Positions 56,807 through 64,000 of a DNA stretch of 64,000 nt are shown in pieces. The first letter of the stretch is position 1; each line of letters begins with the position of its first letter. The stretch is from Hufsiella ginkgonis. GTDB taxonomy: Bacteria; Bacteroidota; Bacteroidia; Sphingobacteriales; Sphingobacteriaceae. The notes below the pieces were generated by a model. The model had not been told where the DNA came from, did not search any database, and saw only the letters and a program-made list of their open reading frames with translations. Position numbers and translations under genes: made by a program. The DNA lies in assembly GCF_009834915.1 (NCBI RefSeq), contig NZ_WVHS01000001.1, positions 248,001-312,000 of the forward strand, read 5' to 3'.

Positions 56807-57558
56807 TGCGCGTGTTCTGGATCAGTATCCCGGTTCCATTCACGGCAGGAAAAGCGGCATTCGTCTTCGTCAGTCAGCGCAAAAGCCACGCCAGCCCGTC
56901 CGGCACTTTGAAGTATCGTTTACCCATCAGGCAATCGTTCAGCGCCTACCGTGCTGTCATGTCTTTCGCCTTCCTTCCTCGTCCTCATAGTCGGCTCCTC
57001 TGTCTGCTCGTTCCTCGCATCCAGCCGCCGCCTTATTGCTTGGCTCGCCTGCGGGTCGCTCGGGCTTCGGGCGACCTTGTTTTGTTGCCTGCGGCAGCAT
57101 GGCCGCCCTCGTGTAGTTCGCCCGGGCCGGGACGATCCGTTTACCCTTGAAGTCCTCGTTCGGCCCGGCCTCCTACATATGCGCCGGTCGCGCTCGTGCC
57201 TCGCGCTTCTCCCGGCTCACCCTCGCTCCACTCGCAGGACGGCTCGCGAAGATCCTGCCCTTAACCAATGATCGTTTCCCTTTGAAGATCCACCCGGGCG
57301 CTTTAGGGGCAGTGCCAGCCTGGCCGGGGAGAACAACGGCATCCTCCGAAGCAGGGACACTGCACCCGTCCAACCCTGCCATGAGGACAAGGGCCTGCAC
57401 GATCCGTTTTCACCATCACGTTAGTGCTTTTCGGCCCTTATCCTCATAGCCGGGCAGCAGGCGAAAAGGCCGTACACAAAAAGAGGAAGATGATATATCC
57501 TTTGCCTCCGCACCAACGGCAGTGGGGAACTTCGGACACTGCAATTAAAGCCTGTAGT
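56807..57558. other. GC-rich non-coding part of cassette (copy 2)
   Basis: Identical in content to 49793-50544, with the same CGTTTACCC-type motif near 56915, 57133, 57269 and 57400. No credible gene on either strand. Confidence 0.5.
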
Positions 57559-58425
57559 TCACTTCATCGGGTGCCGTGCCTGGATGATGCTGTGCAAAGC
57601 TTGCACCTGGTCCTGCCGGTACTTTTCAGTCGCGCTGATCTTTCGGTGACCGGCAAACACCTGTACCGCCCGCAGTTCCTTTTCTGCTTTAAGAAGGTTT
57701 GTGATCACGCTGGCCCGGATCGTCCGGCAGCTCACTTTGCGGGGATGGAACAGGCTGCCGTAATGGCTCGTTACATGTTTGATTATGTCGGCGGCGAGCA
57801 GGTGGCCACCCCGCAATCCGACCAGGAAGCGATCACTTTGCCTGCCATCAAGAAGCTGTTTCCGGATCACCTGCAGGTAGTTCAGCATCAGCAGTACTTG
57901 GGCGGCCCTCAGCGACAGCGTTCGCCCGTTAGTATTCGCCTGCGCCCGGACCCGGACCGTTCCCGCTTCCAGATCGATATCTTCTGTACGAAGATCTTCC
58001 AGTTCGCGGGGCTGCAAAGCCTGGTGAATGAGCAGGCCCATAAGTACTTTATTTCGTGTGGCCAACAGGGTATACCGTTCTTCTTTGTGAAGTAATTGCC
58101 CGAGCTCGTCCGGGGTTAACAGGTCCTGCAGCTGGATATCTGTGCTGATGGGATCGCGCAAACGTACAGATACCGCCGGGTTGTCCGTGCGTTTTCCGGC
58201 CAGGGTCAGGTACTGGTAATACGCTTTCAGGCTGCACAGGATCCGGCGAACCGTGCCGGCATTGGGGTAACGTTTGCGAAGCCGGCCGATATAGGTCATC
58301 ACCTCCTTAAAGCCGGCCTGGTCTGCACCAGGGCAATTACTTCGGTAGATCTCAATTTCACGGGCGTACAGCCGGGCCGTCGGTGCTGCGTAGCGCTCCG
58401 ACAGGTAATCATGTAGTTCATTCAT
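57559..58425 (-). CDS. Tyrosine recombinase 2 (copy 2)
   Basis: 288 residues, identical to the copy 1 protein, including the unusual CRTIRAS box II in place of HxLRH and the retained GHRKISATEKY end. It starts three bases after the frameshifted recombinase 1. Two identical recombinases in the same locus allow recombination between the flanking cassettes. Confidence 0.85.
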   Translation of the reverse strand: MNELHDYLSERYAAPTARLYAREIEIYRSNCPGADQAGFKEVMTYIGRLRKRYPNAGTVRRILCSLKAYYQYLTLAGKRTDNPAVSVRLRDPISTDIQLQDLLTPDELGQLLHKEERYTLLATRNKVLMGLLIHQALQPRELEDLRTEDIDLEAGTVRVRAQANTNGRTLSLRAAQVLLMLNYLQVIRKQLLDGRQSDRFLVGLRGGHLLAADIIKHVTSHYGSLFHPRKVSCRTIRASVITNLLKAEKELRAVQVFAGHRKISATEKYRQDQVQALHSIIQARHPMK

Positions 58426-58427
58426 CG

Positions 58428-59275
58428 TTAAAGGGTTAAGAGTTGCTGCCGGCTTATCCCGGCATAGATCTGCGTGGTTTCCAAACAGGAGTGGCCCAGG
58501 AACTCCCGGAGCAGTTCCATGCTCACGCCCGAGGCCAGCAGGTGCGTAGCGATCGAGTGACGCAGGTGGTGCAGCGTAGTGCCTGGCGGCAAACCCGCTC
58601 TTTCGAGCAGTTCCGAAAGAACGCCCTGGTAACCCTGGCCGCTCATTCTTCCGCCGGTTTTGTTCAGCATAAAGGCACGTTCCTGGTGATCTGCACGCTC
58701 CTGCATATAGTAGTTCTCCAGGTCGGCGGCCACCTGGGCAGGCATCGGCACCACGCGCCGTTTGGCTCCCTTACCCGAACGGACGTACAGCAATCGCTGT
58801 GCAAAGTGTACGTCTCTTGCATTCAGTGCTTCGCCCTCGTTTCTGCGCAGGCCACAGCTGTAGAACAGGTGCAGTACCGCACGTTCCTGCATCGTCCGGC
58901 AGGCGGCAAAGAGCTTTTCTATAGCATCGGGAGCAAGCGGTTTCCGGCTACTTCTTTCGGGCCTGGGGAAGCGGATCGCGCTGATCGGGTTATGATCGAT
59001 CCCGCCCGTTTCTTCCAGCCAGGCAAGAGCACCCGCAGGGCGTAAACGTGGTGGTGGATATACGTTTCGCTTAGCCCGCCTGAACGGTGTTTGCCTGGCC
59101 GCTCGCCCAGGTGATGATGATAAAGATGAACGTGGTGAGGCTCGGTCAACTGGATATCAGTAAGTGCGCAGTGTTCCAGGAAGTCGGAGGCAATGGCCGG
59201 CAACAGCGACACGCTGCCTTTGCCATAACCGGCGCTGGTTAGGTAAGCCTTAAAGTCAGTGATCAGCGGCATCAT
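58428..59275 (-). pseudogene. Tyrosine recombinase 1, frameshifted (copy 2)
   Basis: Same two-frame structure as in copy 1: the N-terminal core-binding part (59275-58919) and the catalytic part with full R-H-R-H-Y set (58892-58428). The shift after HVYALRVLL is at the equivalent place, so both copies share the lesion. If not programmed, mobility must come from recombinase 2 or another element. Confidence 0.75.
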
Positions 59276-61604
59276 AGGTGATAGGTGTATGACGGTTTGT
59301 AAAGGCTCCCTTGCACATATTCCTGGAACTTGGAACGCTAGCGACAAAAACGGCCTTTACATGCTCCATTATGCGTTTTTTATCAGTTCTGGTGTTCCGT
59401 GGTGTTCCAGCTTTCAGCGCGTCCAGTTGGTTCTCCAGGTGCGCCCGGATCTTTTCCCGGATCGCCAGGTAGTTGTCCCAGTACACGATCCGGTATTTAA
59501 AGCCCCGGTTGGCGTAACCGCCGGACTGGCGCAGGTATTCTAAGGCAGTCAGTTCATTCACATAGCGGAACAGCTGCGTCTTGCTCAGGGCCAACGCCTG
59601 CCGCACTTCCAGCAAACTGAACTCCGCTTTTTGGTGGTTACCCGGATACGTTTTTTCAAGGTAACCTTTCAATCGCTCAAAGAAGGCGCGTAGCGATCCG
59701 TCCAGCTCGTCCACTTTCAGCACGATGCTTTCAAACAAGATCAGCTCGCCATTGCTCTGCAGCTCGCGGAAGGCCAGGCCCGCTTCCTCGGGCAGCCCGT
59801 CCATGTCTTCCAGGCACAGCAGGCGGTTGATCAGGAAGTTTTTCGGGTAGTTGTACAGCGCCTTATCGCTCACGCGGGTCAACCGGGTCACTTTTTCGGG
59901 CGGCATGCAGTCGGAGATCTGCCGGAGCAAACGCGTCTTGCCGCTGCCGGAGCTGCCCTGGATCAGCGCGTGAAGGGGCTCAGCCATCTTATAGCTGGCG
60001 GCGATCAGGAACAGCAGCAACCGGCTGTTTTCTTCGCCTACGATACCCGTTTTGCCAAGCAGCTCGCTTAACTCCGTGATCAGCGACGGGCTTTTCGCCA
60101 AGGCTTCGGCCTGCTCGCGTTCCAGCGCGGTTAAAGGCGTCAGTACTTCTTCGCCCGGATCCGTTTCACGATTTTTAAGGAGTTCCTGTTCGCGGTAGCT
60201 TTCTAATAGATCGGTCAGCTTGTGCAGGTCGGTTTCCATCTGGTAAGTATCTATGTGGAGTTTTTCGGCCGCTTCCCTTGCCGTCTTTTCCACCTGTTTA
60301 TCTTCGTACAGGTCGAGCTTTACGCGGCTCTTGCCGCTTTCGGTTTCGATGGCCAAAGTAACTTTCAGGCTGTCGGGCAGTTTGGAGATGCCGCCCAGGA
60401 TATAGTAGCGGGCGGTATCCGTCCGGAAGCTTAGCTTCCAGGGGTTTTCCACGTTCAGGGCGGGGGCTTCTTTGGGCGGTTCGGGAACTGGTTGGAAAGG
60501 GGCAGGTTTTTCTTTTTCAGCTGATAGATTTTCAGTTGAAAGAAAAAGATCCGTGCGCTCGGCCAGCAGCTGGCTGAACAGGGCTTGATCCTGGTGAGCC
60601 AGTGCCGTTTCGTTCACGTCTTTACACGGCAGGGCAAGGGTCGAGATTTTAAGGGCGGGCAGTTCCCCGTGCAGTTCTGCGGCGTATTTCCGGGCGGCAG
60701 CTTGTCCGGCATCATCGCTGTCGAAGGCGAAGATGAGTTCTTGCAGATCGGCAAGTGCTTTAATGGCCGCCCGGTGTTCTTCGTTCAGCCCGTTGGTACC
60801 GTAGGCGGCAAGGACGCTATAGGTTGCCGTAACCGGGTCAAGCTGCAATAGCGTGGCGGCATCGATGACGCTTTCGGTCAGGATCAGCTTTTTCGTCGCC
60901 GGATCCGGGTAGCCCGGGTAGAGCCCGCTCCGCTCTTTTAAGTAAAAGTGTTTAGCGTGGTCGTTATTCACGGTACTGCGGAAGTATAGGCCGCTGATCT
61001 GGTGCTGATTATTTCGCAGGGCGAACACCAGGCAGCATTTACCGAAGGGCTGGTAAGCTTTTTCGCCGGTACGGCTATTGGTCAGGTTCTTATCGATCAG
61101 CAGGCCGTATTTCAAACAGCTTTGCACCAGGTGTTCTTCCTTGCGCGTCCCGTGGTGGAACTGCCCGGCGTTGTAGCCGATCTCCGTTTTTCGGAAGTCC
61201 AGACCGCGCCCGGCGATATAATCCTGGGCAGGTTTTGAGTTATGCACCGCGTTTTTGAAGTAGGTGAACTGCCGGGTCAGTACCGCCGTTCTGGTCAGCT
61301 CGGCGGCAGGGTGTACCTGGACTGCGCTGTCTCCGCCGATCAGGGTTTTGCATTTCTCCAAAGCCTCGTGTTTGGTCAGCTTTTCCAGGCGCTGAACCAG
61401 CTCGATCACGTCCATACTATGGCCGTGCGTGGGGCAGTTCCCGCTGAAACAGTATGCCGTATGCGTCTTGTAATAAAGCTGCATGCTCGGCGTTTTGTCA
61501 TCATGGAACGGGCAGTGCAGCCGGTTCTGCTTGTCGGCTTTCAGGCCGTAATGGCGCAGCACTTCGGCAAGGGTAAGCTGCTGCTTGATCTCGGCGATGG
61601 TCAT
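59256..61604 (-). CDS. CHC2 zinc-finger/Toprim/ATPase primase-helicase-like protein (copy 2)
   Basis: 782 residues, identical to copy 1, with CHC2 zinc finger, Toprim, Walker A GSSGSGKT and C-terminal winged-helix-like part. It overlaps the SymE-like gene by four bases at its start and recombinase 1 by 20 bases at its end, so the whole set reads as one operon from the SymE promoter. Confidence 0.85.
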   Translation of the reverse strand: MTIAEIKQQLTLAEVLRHYGLKADKQNRLHCPFHDDKTPSMQLYYKTHTAYCFSGNCPTHGHSMDVIELVQRLEKLTKHEALEKCKTLIGGDSAVQVHPAAELTRTAVLTRQFTYFKNAVHNSKPAQDYIAGRGLDFRKTEIGYNAGQFHHGTRKEEHLVQSCLKYGLLIDKNLTNSRTGEKAYQPFGKCCLVFALRNNQHQISGLYFRSTVNNDHAKHFYLKERSGLYPGYPDPATKKLILTESVIDAATLLQLDPVTATYSVLAAYGTNGLNEEHRAAIKALADLQELIFAFDSDDAGQAAARKYAAELHGELPALKISTLALPCKDVNETALAHQDQALFSQLLAERTDLFLSTENLSAEKEKPAPFQPVPEPPKEAPALNVENPWKLSFRTDTARYYILGGISKLPDSLKVTLAIETESGKSRVKLDLYEDKQVEKTAREAAEKLHIDTYQMETDLHKLTDLLESYREQELLKNRETDPGEEVLTPLTALEREQAEALAKSPSLITELSELLGKTGIVGEENSRLLLFLIAASYKMAEPLHALIQGSSGSGKTRLLRQISDCMPPEKVTRLTRVSDKALYNYPKNFLINRLLCLEDMDGLPEEAGLAFRELQSNGELILFESIVLKVDELDGSLRAFFERLKGYLEKTYPGNHQKAEFSLLEVRQALALSKTQLFRYVNELTALEYLRQSGGYANRGFKYRIVYWDNYLAIREKIRAHLENQLDALKAGTPRNTRTDKKRIMEHVKAVFVASVPSSRNMCKGAFTNRHTPITYDAADH

Positions 61605-61819
61605 TTTTTACGGGATTTCTTTGCAGGCTGTTCCGGCACCCACTTGGTACGTGACAGGGTCAGTTTGCCTTCTTCTACCTCGATGTTCACATAATCGCCG
61701 GGTTTAAAGTCCGCCTGCTCAAGCCATAAACCGGTCATGGTCACATGAGGGCGCTGCTGGTTGGTGGCGCCGTATTTCTTGTACACGCGGATGGTTCGGG
61801 TGGTGAGTTCGGGCTTCAT
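61601..61819 (-). CDS. SymE-like toxin/regulator (copy 2)
   Basis: 72 residues from ATG 61819, identical to the protein of copy 1. The promoter at 61850-61881 has the same ideal spacing. It is first in the operon with the primase-like and recombinase genes. Confidence 0.7.
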   Translation of the reverse strand: MKPELTTRTIRVYKKYGATNQQRPHVTMTGLWLEQADFKPGDYVNIEVEEGKLTLSRTKWVPEQPAKKSRKK

Positions 61820-61849
61820 AATAAAAAGTTTTATGATAAACATGTGGAA

Positions 61850-61881
61850 CAAATGTAGCGGATGTTTTTCATTGTTGCAAA
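61850..61881 (-). promoter_or_regulatory. Canonical promoter of SymE-like gene (copy 2)
   Basis: TTTG, 20 bases, TACATTTG on the minus strand, as in copy 1. Confidence 0.8.
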
Positions 61882-61914
61882 CAATACTTATTTCTTTTGA
61901 TAAACACCTTTGCC

Positions 61915-61922
61915 TATTTTTG
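61915..61922 (+). promoter_or_regulatory. -7 element of XRE gene (copy 2)
   Basis: TATTTTTG, 37 bases before the XRE start. In this copy it may also drive the immunity-like gene at 62306, which starts eight bases after XRE on the same strand. Confidence 0.5.
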
Positions 61923-61958
61923 CCTCATAACCCAATAAAGCAGTAACATTAGATAACA

Positions 61959-62297
61959 ATGGTTAACATCGGGGATCGTATTATACAGCTGAGAAAGGCC
62001 AGGAACTGGTCACAGGATGATCTTGCCAAAGCTATTGAAGCCTCCAGGGTGATGATCGGAAAGTATGAGCGCGGCGACAACTCGCCCTCGATCGAGGTGA
62101 TCGCAAGGCTTGCCAAAGCCTTTGAGGTGTCGGTGGATTATTTGTTGGGGGAAGGGCTGAACGCCTCCTACGATAAGGAGATGATCAAACGCCTGGACGA
62201 GCTGGAAACGCTGCCGGATGATGAAAAGAAGCGCATATTCGAGTATATGGACCTCATTATCCGCGATTACAAGACAAAGAAGAACTACGGTAAATAA
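61959..62297 (+). CDS. XRE family transcriptional regulator (copy 2)
   Basis: 112 residues, identical to copy 1, with HTH_3 at 4-62. Here the next gene (62306) lies in the same direction eight bases downstream, so XRE and the candidate immunity gene may form one transcript, unlike copy 1, where the immunity gene is convergent. Confidence 0.9.
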   Translation: MVNIGDRIIQLRKARNWSQDDLAKAIEASRVMIGKYERGDNSPSIEVIARLAKAFEVSVDYLLGEGLNASYDKEMIKRLDELETLPDDEKKRIFEYMDLIIRDYKTKKNYGK

Positions 62298-62305
62298 CAA
62301 AAGCA

Positions 62306-62995
62306 ATGCCTGCAACAACCTATTATATTCTCAACTTCCCATCTTCTTCAAAGGAGACCGGCCTGGTTTATCCGCAGGTACAAAAGATGTCAGAAGGGTA
62401 TGATACAAAAGGCCCCAATGCAACCAGGCAATTGTTCAGGTGTTGGCAGGAGTTCCCCGATTTTACTCCCGATCTCGATAGTTTCGTACTGCATGCAAAG
62501 AGTAAACCAACTGACTTTTTAAGCAACGCATTATCAGCCCGGGGCATGATCGTGAGTGACAAGGTGAAGACGATTTTTGAAGCAGCAAACACCTGCCCGA
62601 TACGGTTTTATCCTGCAGGACTGAAGTACAAAGGAAAGTCATTGGAAGGGTATTACTGGATGCATATTATCTCCGATTATACCGGATTTGTCGATTATCC
62701 CAATTCCTCTTTTTTTATATACAAGACGTTTACCCACAACATCGGATATATCAAGATCGACTCAAAGGAAGACCTGCTAAATAAGGAAGAACGACTTAAA
62801 AAGGATAACCCTCAACACACGCTGGCTATCTGGGCAGAGAAGATCAAACTGCTGCCTGAATTTGATGCAGCCCTGGATTTCTTTCAGATCGGCAAGTTTA
62901 CTTCCGATACTTACGTAAGCAAACGCCTGCAAACGCGCTTAGAGAAAGAACAGGTTAGTGGCTATGATCTCTCACCAGCCACTAACCTTGTCTAA
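62306..62995 (+). CDS. Candidate immunity protein for the AHH-type Rhs tip (DUF1629/Imm11-like)
   Basis: The protein has 229 residues, with no signal peptide, so it is cytoplasmic, fitting a nuclease toxin. The pattern TYYILNFPSS at the start and RFYPAGLKYKGKSLEGYYWM, then SFFIYKTF resembles DUF1629/Imm11-type immunity proteins, from memory. Its end overlaps the convergent Rhs tip stop by four bases. It is separated from XRE by eight bases. The immunity role is inferred from neighbourhood and resemblance. Confidence 0.6.
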   Translation: MPATTYYILNFPSSSKETGLVYPQVQKMSEGYDTKGPNATRQLFRCWQEFPDFTPDLDSFVLHAKSKPTDFLSNALSARGMIVSDKVKTIFEAANTCPIRFYPAGLKYKGKSLEGYYWMHIISDYTGFVDYPNSSFFIYKTFTHNIGYIKIDSKEDLLNKEERLKKDNPQHTLAIWAEKIKLLPEFDAALDFFQIGKFTSDTYVSKRLQTRLEKEQVSGYDLSPATNLV

Positions 62996-64000
62996 TTATA
63001 ATAGGGATTGTAAGGCCTTTCTTCTTCTTCCTCTTTTTTTGCGGGAAGTATTTTAGGCTGTATCACTTTTGTATTATCAGAAGGAGCAATTGATTTTACT
63101 TTAAAGAGCTCGTTGACCTTTACTGCGGGATTATTTTCGATCATTTGCCGCATTTCCTGGGTTAACCCTCTTACGAATTTCAGAGCGTCAGTTGTACTAT
63201 ATTCAGGATTGTTTTTCACAAAGTCAGCTAGTTTTTGGCCAATAGTCTCATTATAACTCGGGTGATTTCCGTGCTGCCCTTCACCTGTTGCACGGCTAAA
63301 TTTCTCAAGAGAGATCTTATTCTCTGCGCCCTCGAATTTAAACCCGCCTTCTCTCGCTGCATCGATTACCTCATTTCCCTTAAACTCCTTCGGCATTAAA
63401 TGATGTTCTTCGGTTTTTACGGCCCTTTCCGCTGTTTTGATAAGTTCGCCAACTGCTTTTCCAGCAACCTCACCACCCGCTTTAGCTAAATTCCGTAGTC
63501 CTCCCGGAATCCTGGAAGCCTCGGCCATAGGGGCCATCCTCGGAACCCAGGACGAGTTGCCGAACATTAAAGCAGGTTCCATAAAGGGAAACAACCCCTC
63601 TAAACCATCAAGATCTATTTTCGAAGAAGGGTTATTAGATGCATACTGGTACGATGTCATCCAGGGGAAATGCTCTGCAATAGGGTCTACGCTTGTAAAA
63701 CGACCTATCACAGGGTCATAGAAACGCCTCTTATAGTCATACTGCCCCAACTCCTCCTGTAACTCCTTCCCGTTATACAGGTACTTGTTGCTGCCTCCCG
63801 CCGCAACTTTCCGCATCCCGAAAGGGAAGTAATTATCTGCCTGGGTGCTTTCGGCTAATCCGGTAGTTGGGTTTTTGTAAAAGCTAACACGGACGTTGCC
63901 TAAATGGTCTTCCAAGTCGTAGTAATAGCTATAAGTATTGCTGCTGTTGAGCGCACGACCTTCCTCCGTCTGCACGAAATCGAGGGTGCCGCCGGTGTAT
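62992..64000 (-). CDS. Rhs repeat protein with AHH-nuclease-like tip, 5' end outside window (tip 3)
   Basis: The frame is open at the right edge (FVQTEEGRA), so this is the 3' end of an rhs gene that may be intact outside the window. Rhs core motifs are [42 protein letters not shown] and [15 protein letters not shown]. The tip has EEHHLMPKEFKGNEV, AENKISLEKFSR and QHGNHPSYNETIG, the arrangement of AHH/HNH-endonuclease VII toxins. A convergent immunity-like gene meets it at the 3' end. It is the most likely expressed of the three tips. Confidence 0.8.
   Translation of the reverse strand, partial: YTGGTLDFVQTEEGRALNSSNTYSYYYDLEDHLGNVRVSFYKNPTTGLAESTQADNYFPFGMRKVAAGGSNKYLYNGKELQEELGQYDYKRRFYDPVIGRFTSVDPIAEHFPWMTSYQYASNNPSSKIDLDGLEGLFPFMEPALMFGNSSWVPRMAPMAEASRIPGGLRNLAKAGGEVAGKAVGELIKTAERAVKTEEHHLMPKEFKGNEVIDAAREGGFKFEGAENKISLEKFSRATGEGQHGNHPSYNETIGQKLADFVKNNPEYSTTDALKFVRGLTQEMRQMIENNPAVKVNELFKVKSIAPSDNTKVIQPKILPAKKEEEEERPYNPYYN

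Larger units (their letters stand above)
56574..62297. mobile_element. 5.7-kb tyrosine-recombinase/primase cassette, copy 2
   Basis: Copy of 49560-55283 at offset 7014 with the same gene set and order. All compared gene products are identical to copy 1, and I see no base difference in the stretches I compared. The left boundary with Rhs core starts at AGGTACTTATTCCC, and the right boundary is the XRE stop. Outside the repeat, the Rhs tips and immunity genes differ completely. The identity suggests recent duplication, gene conversion, or an assembly duplication. Confidence 0.85.

Overview
This window comes from a member of the Bacteroidota, most likely the Sphingobacteriales/Chitinophagales side. 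The evidence is TAnnTTTG-type promoter elements, almost no Shine-Dalgarno sites, a lamin-tail/FlgD-like surface protein, a GH3-family enzyme next to LptB, and Rhs and double-glycine-peptide families typical of that phylum. No rRNA, tRNA or CRISPR array was recognised.

Positions 1-22054 are mostly housekeeping genes in short operons: YebC-family protein, SDR-type threonine dehydrogenase, a lamin-tail surface protein, aspartate-semialdehyde dehydrogenase, glycine decarboxylase (gcvP), a YceI protein, an MBL-fold hydrolase, recJ, lptB, a GH3-family protein, an M28 peptidase, TerC, a polyprenyl diphosphate synthase, thioredoxin, a frameshifted serine hydrolase and a GH2 glycosidase.

Positions 22418-31525 hold a compact six-gene cluster. 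In order it encodes an L-amino-acid-oxidase-like flavoenzyme, a ThDP 2-oxoacid decarboxylase, a heme-binding-protein-like barrel, a VioB/RebD-type ferritin-like enzyme with a cysteine-rich tail, a DUF692/MNIO peptide-modifying oxidase, and its DUF2063 partner. The arrangement suggests an amino-acid-derived pathway in which the MNIO modifies cysteines on the tail of the ferritin-like enzyme. I know of no described pathway with this combination, and it is my main candidate for a new system. A GH25 lysozyme-like gene follows, then a decayed region with a DUF1016 nuclease pseudogene and a second small remnant, and then a beta-helix protein.

Positions 35708-47916 form a second peptide locus, of the grasp-with-spasm type. 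A plus-strand operon carries a DUF6624 protein, a double-glycine precursor peptide, an ATP-grasp maturase, a small protein and a SPASM protein. A divergent minus-strand operon carries a two-domain glycosyltransferase, a C39-peptidase ABC exporter, an HlyD adaptor, a GT2 enzyme, an unknown protein and another GT2 enzyme. Inferred flow: the precursor is cross-linked by the ATP-grasp enzyme with help from the SPASM protein, and the leader is cut at GG during export. Glycosylation of the product or of the cell surface is possible.

Positions 47957-64000 are an Rhs toxin-tip array. Three Rhs 3' ends, with a Ntox44-like tip, a permuted papain-like tip and an AHH-nuclease-like tip, each have a neighbouring candidate immunity gene. 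They are separated by two apparently identical 5.7-kb mobile cassettes (49560-55283 and 56574-62297, offset 7014). Each cassette carries two tyrosine recombinases (one frameshifted), a CHC2/Toprim/ATPase primase-like protein, a SymE-like protein and an XRE regulator. A truncated third XRE copy marks the left end. The repeat unit appears to move or duplicate Rhs tip-immunity modules.
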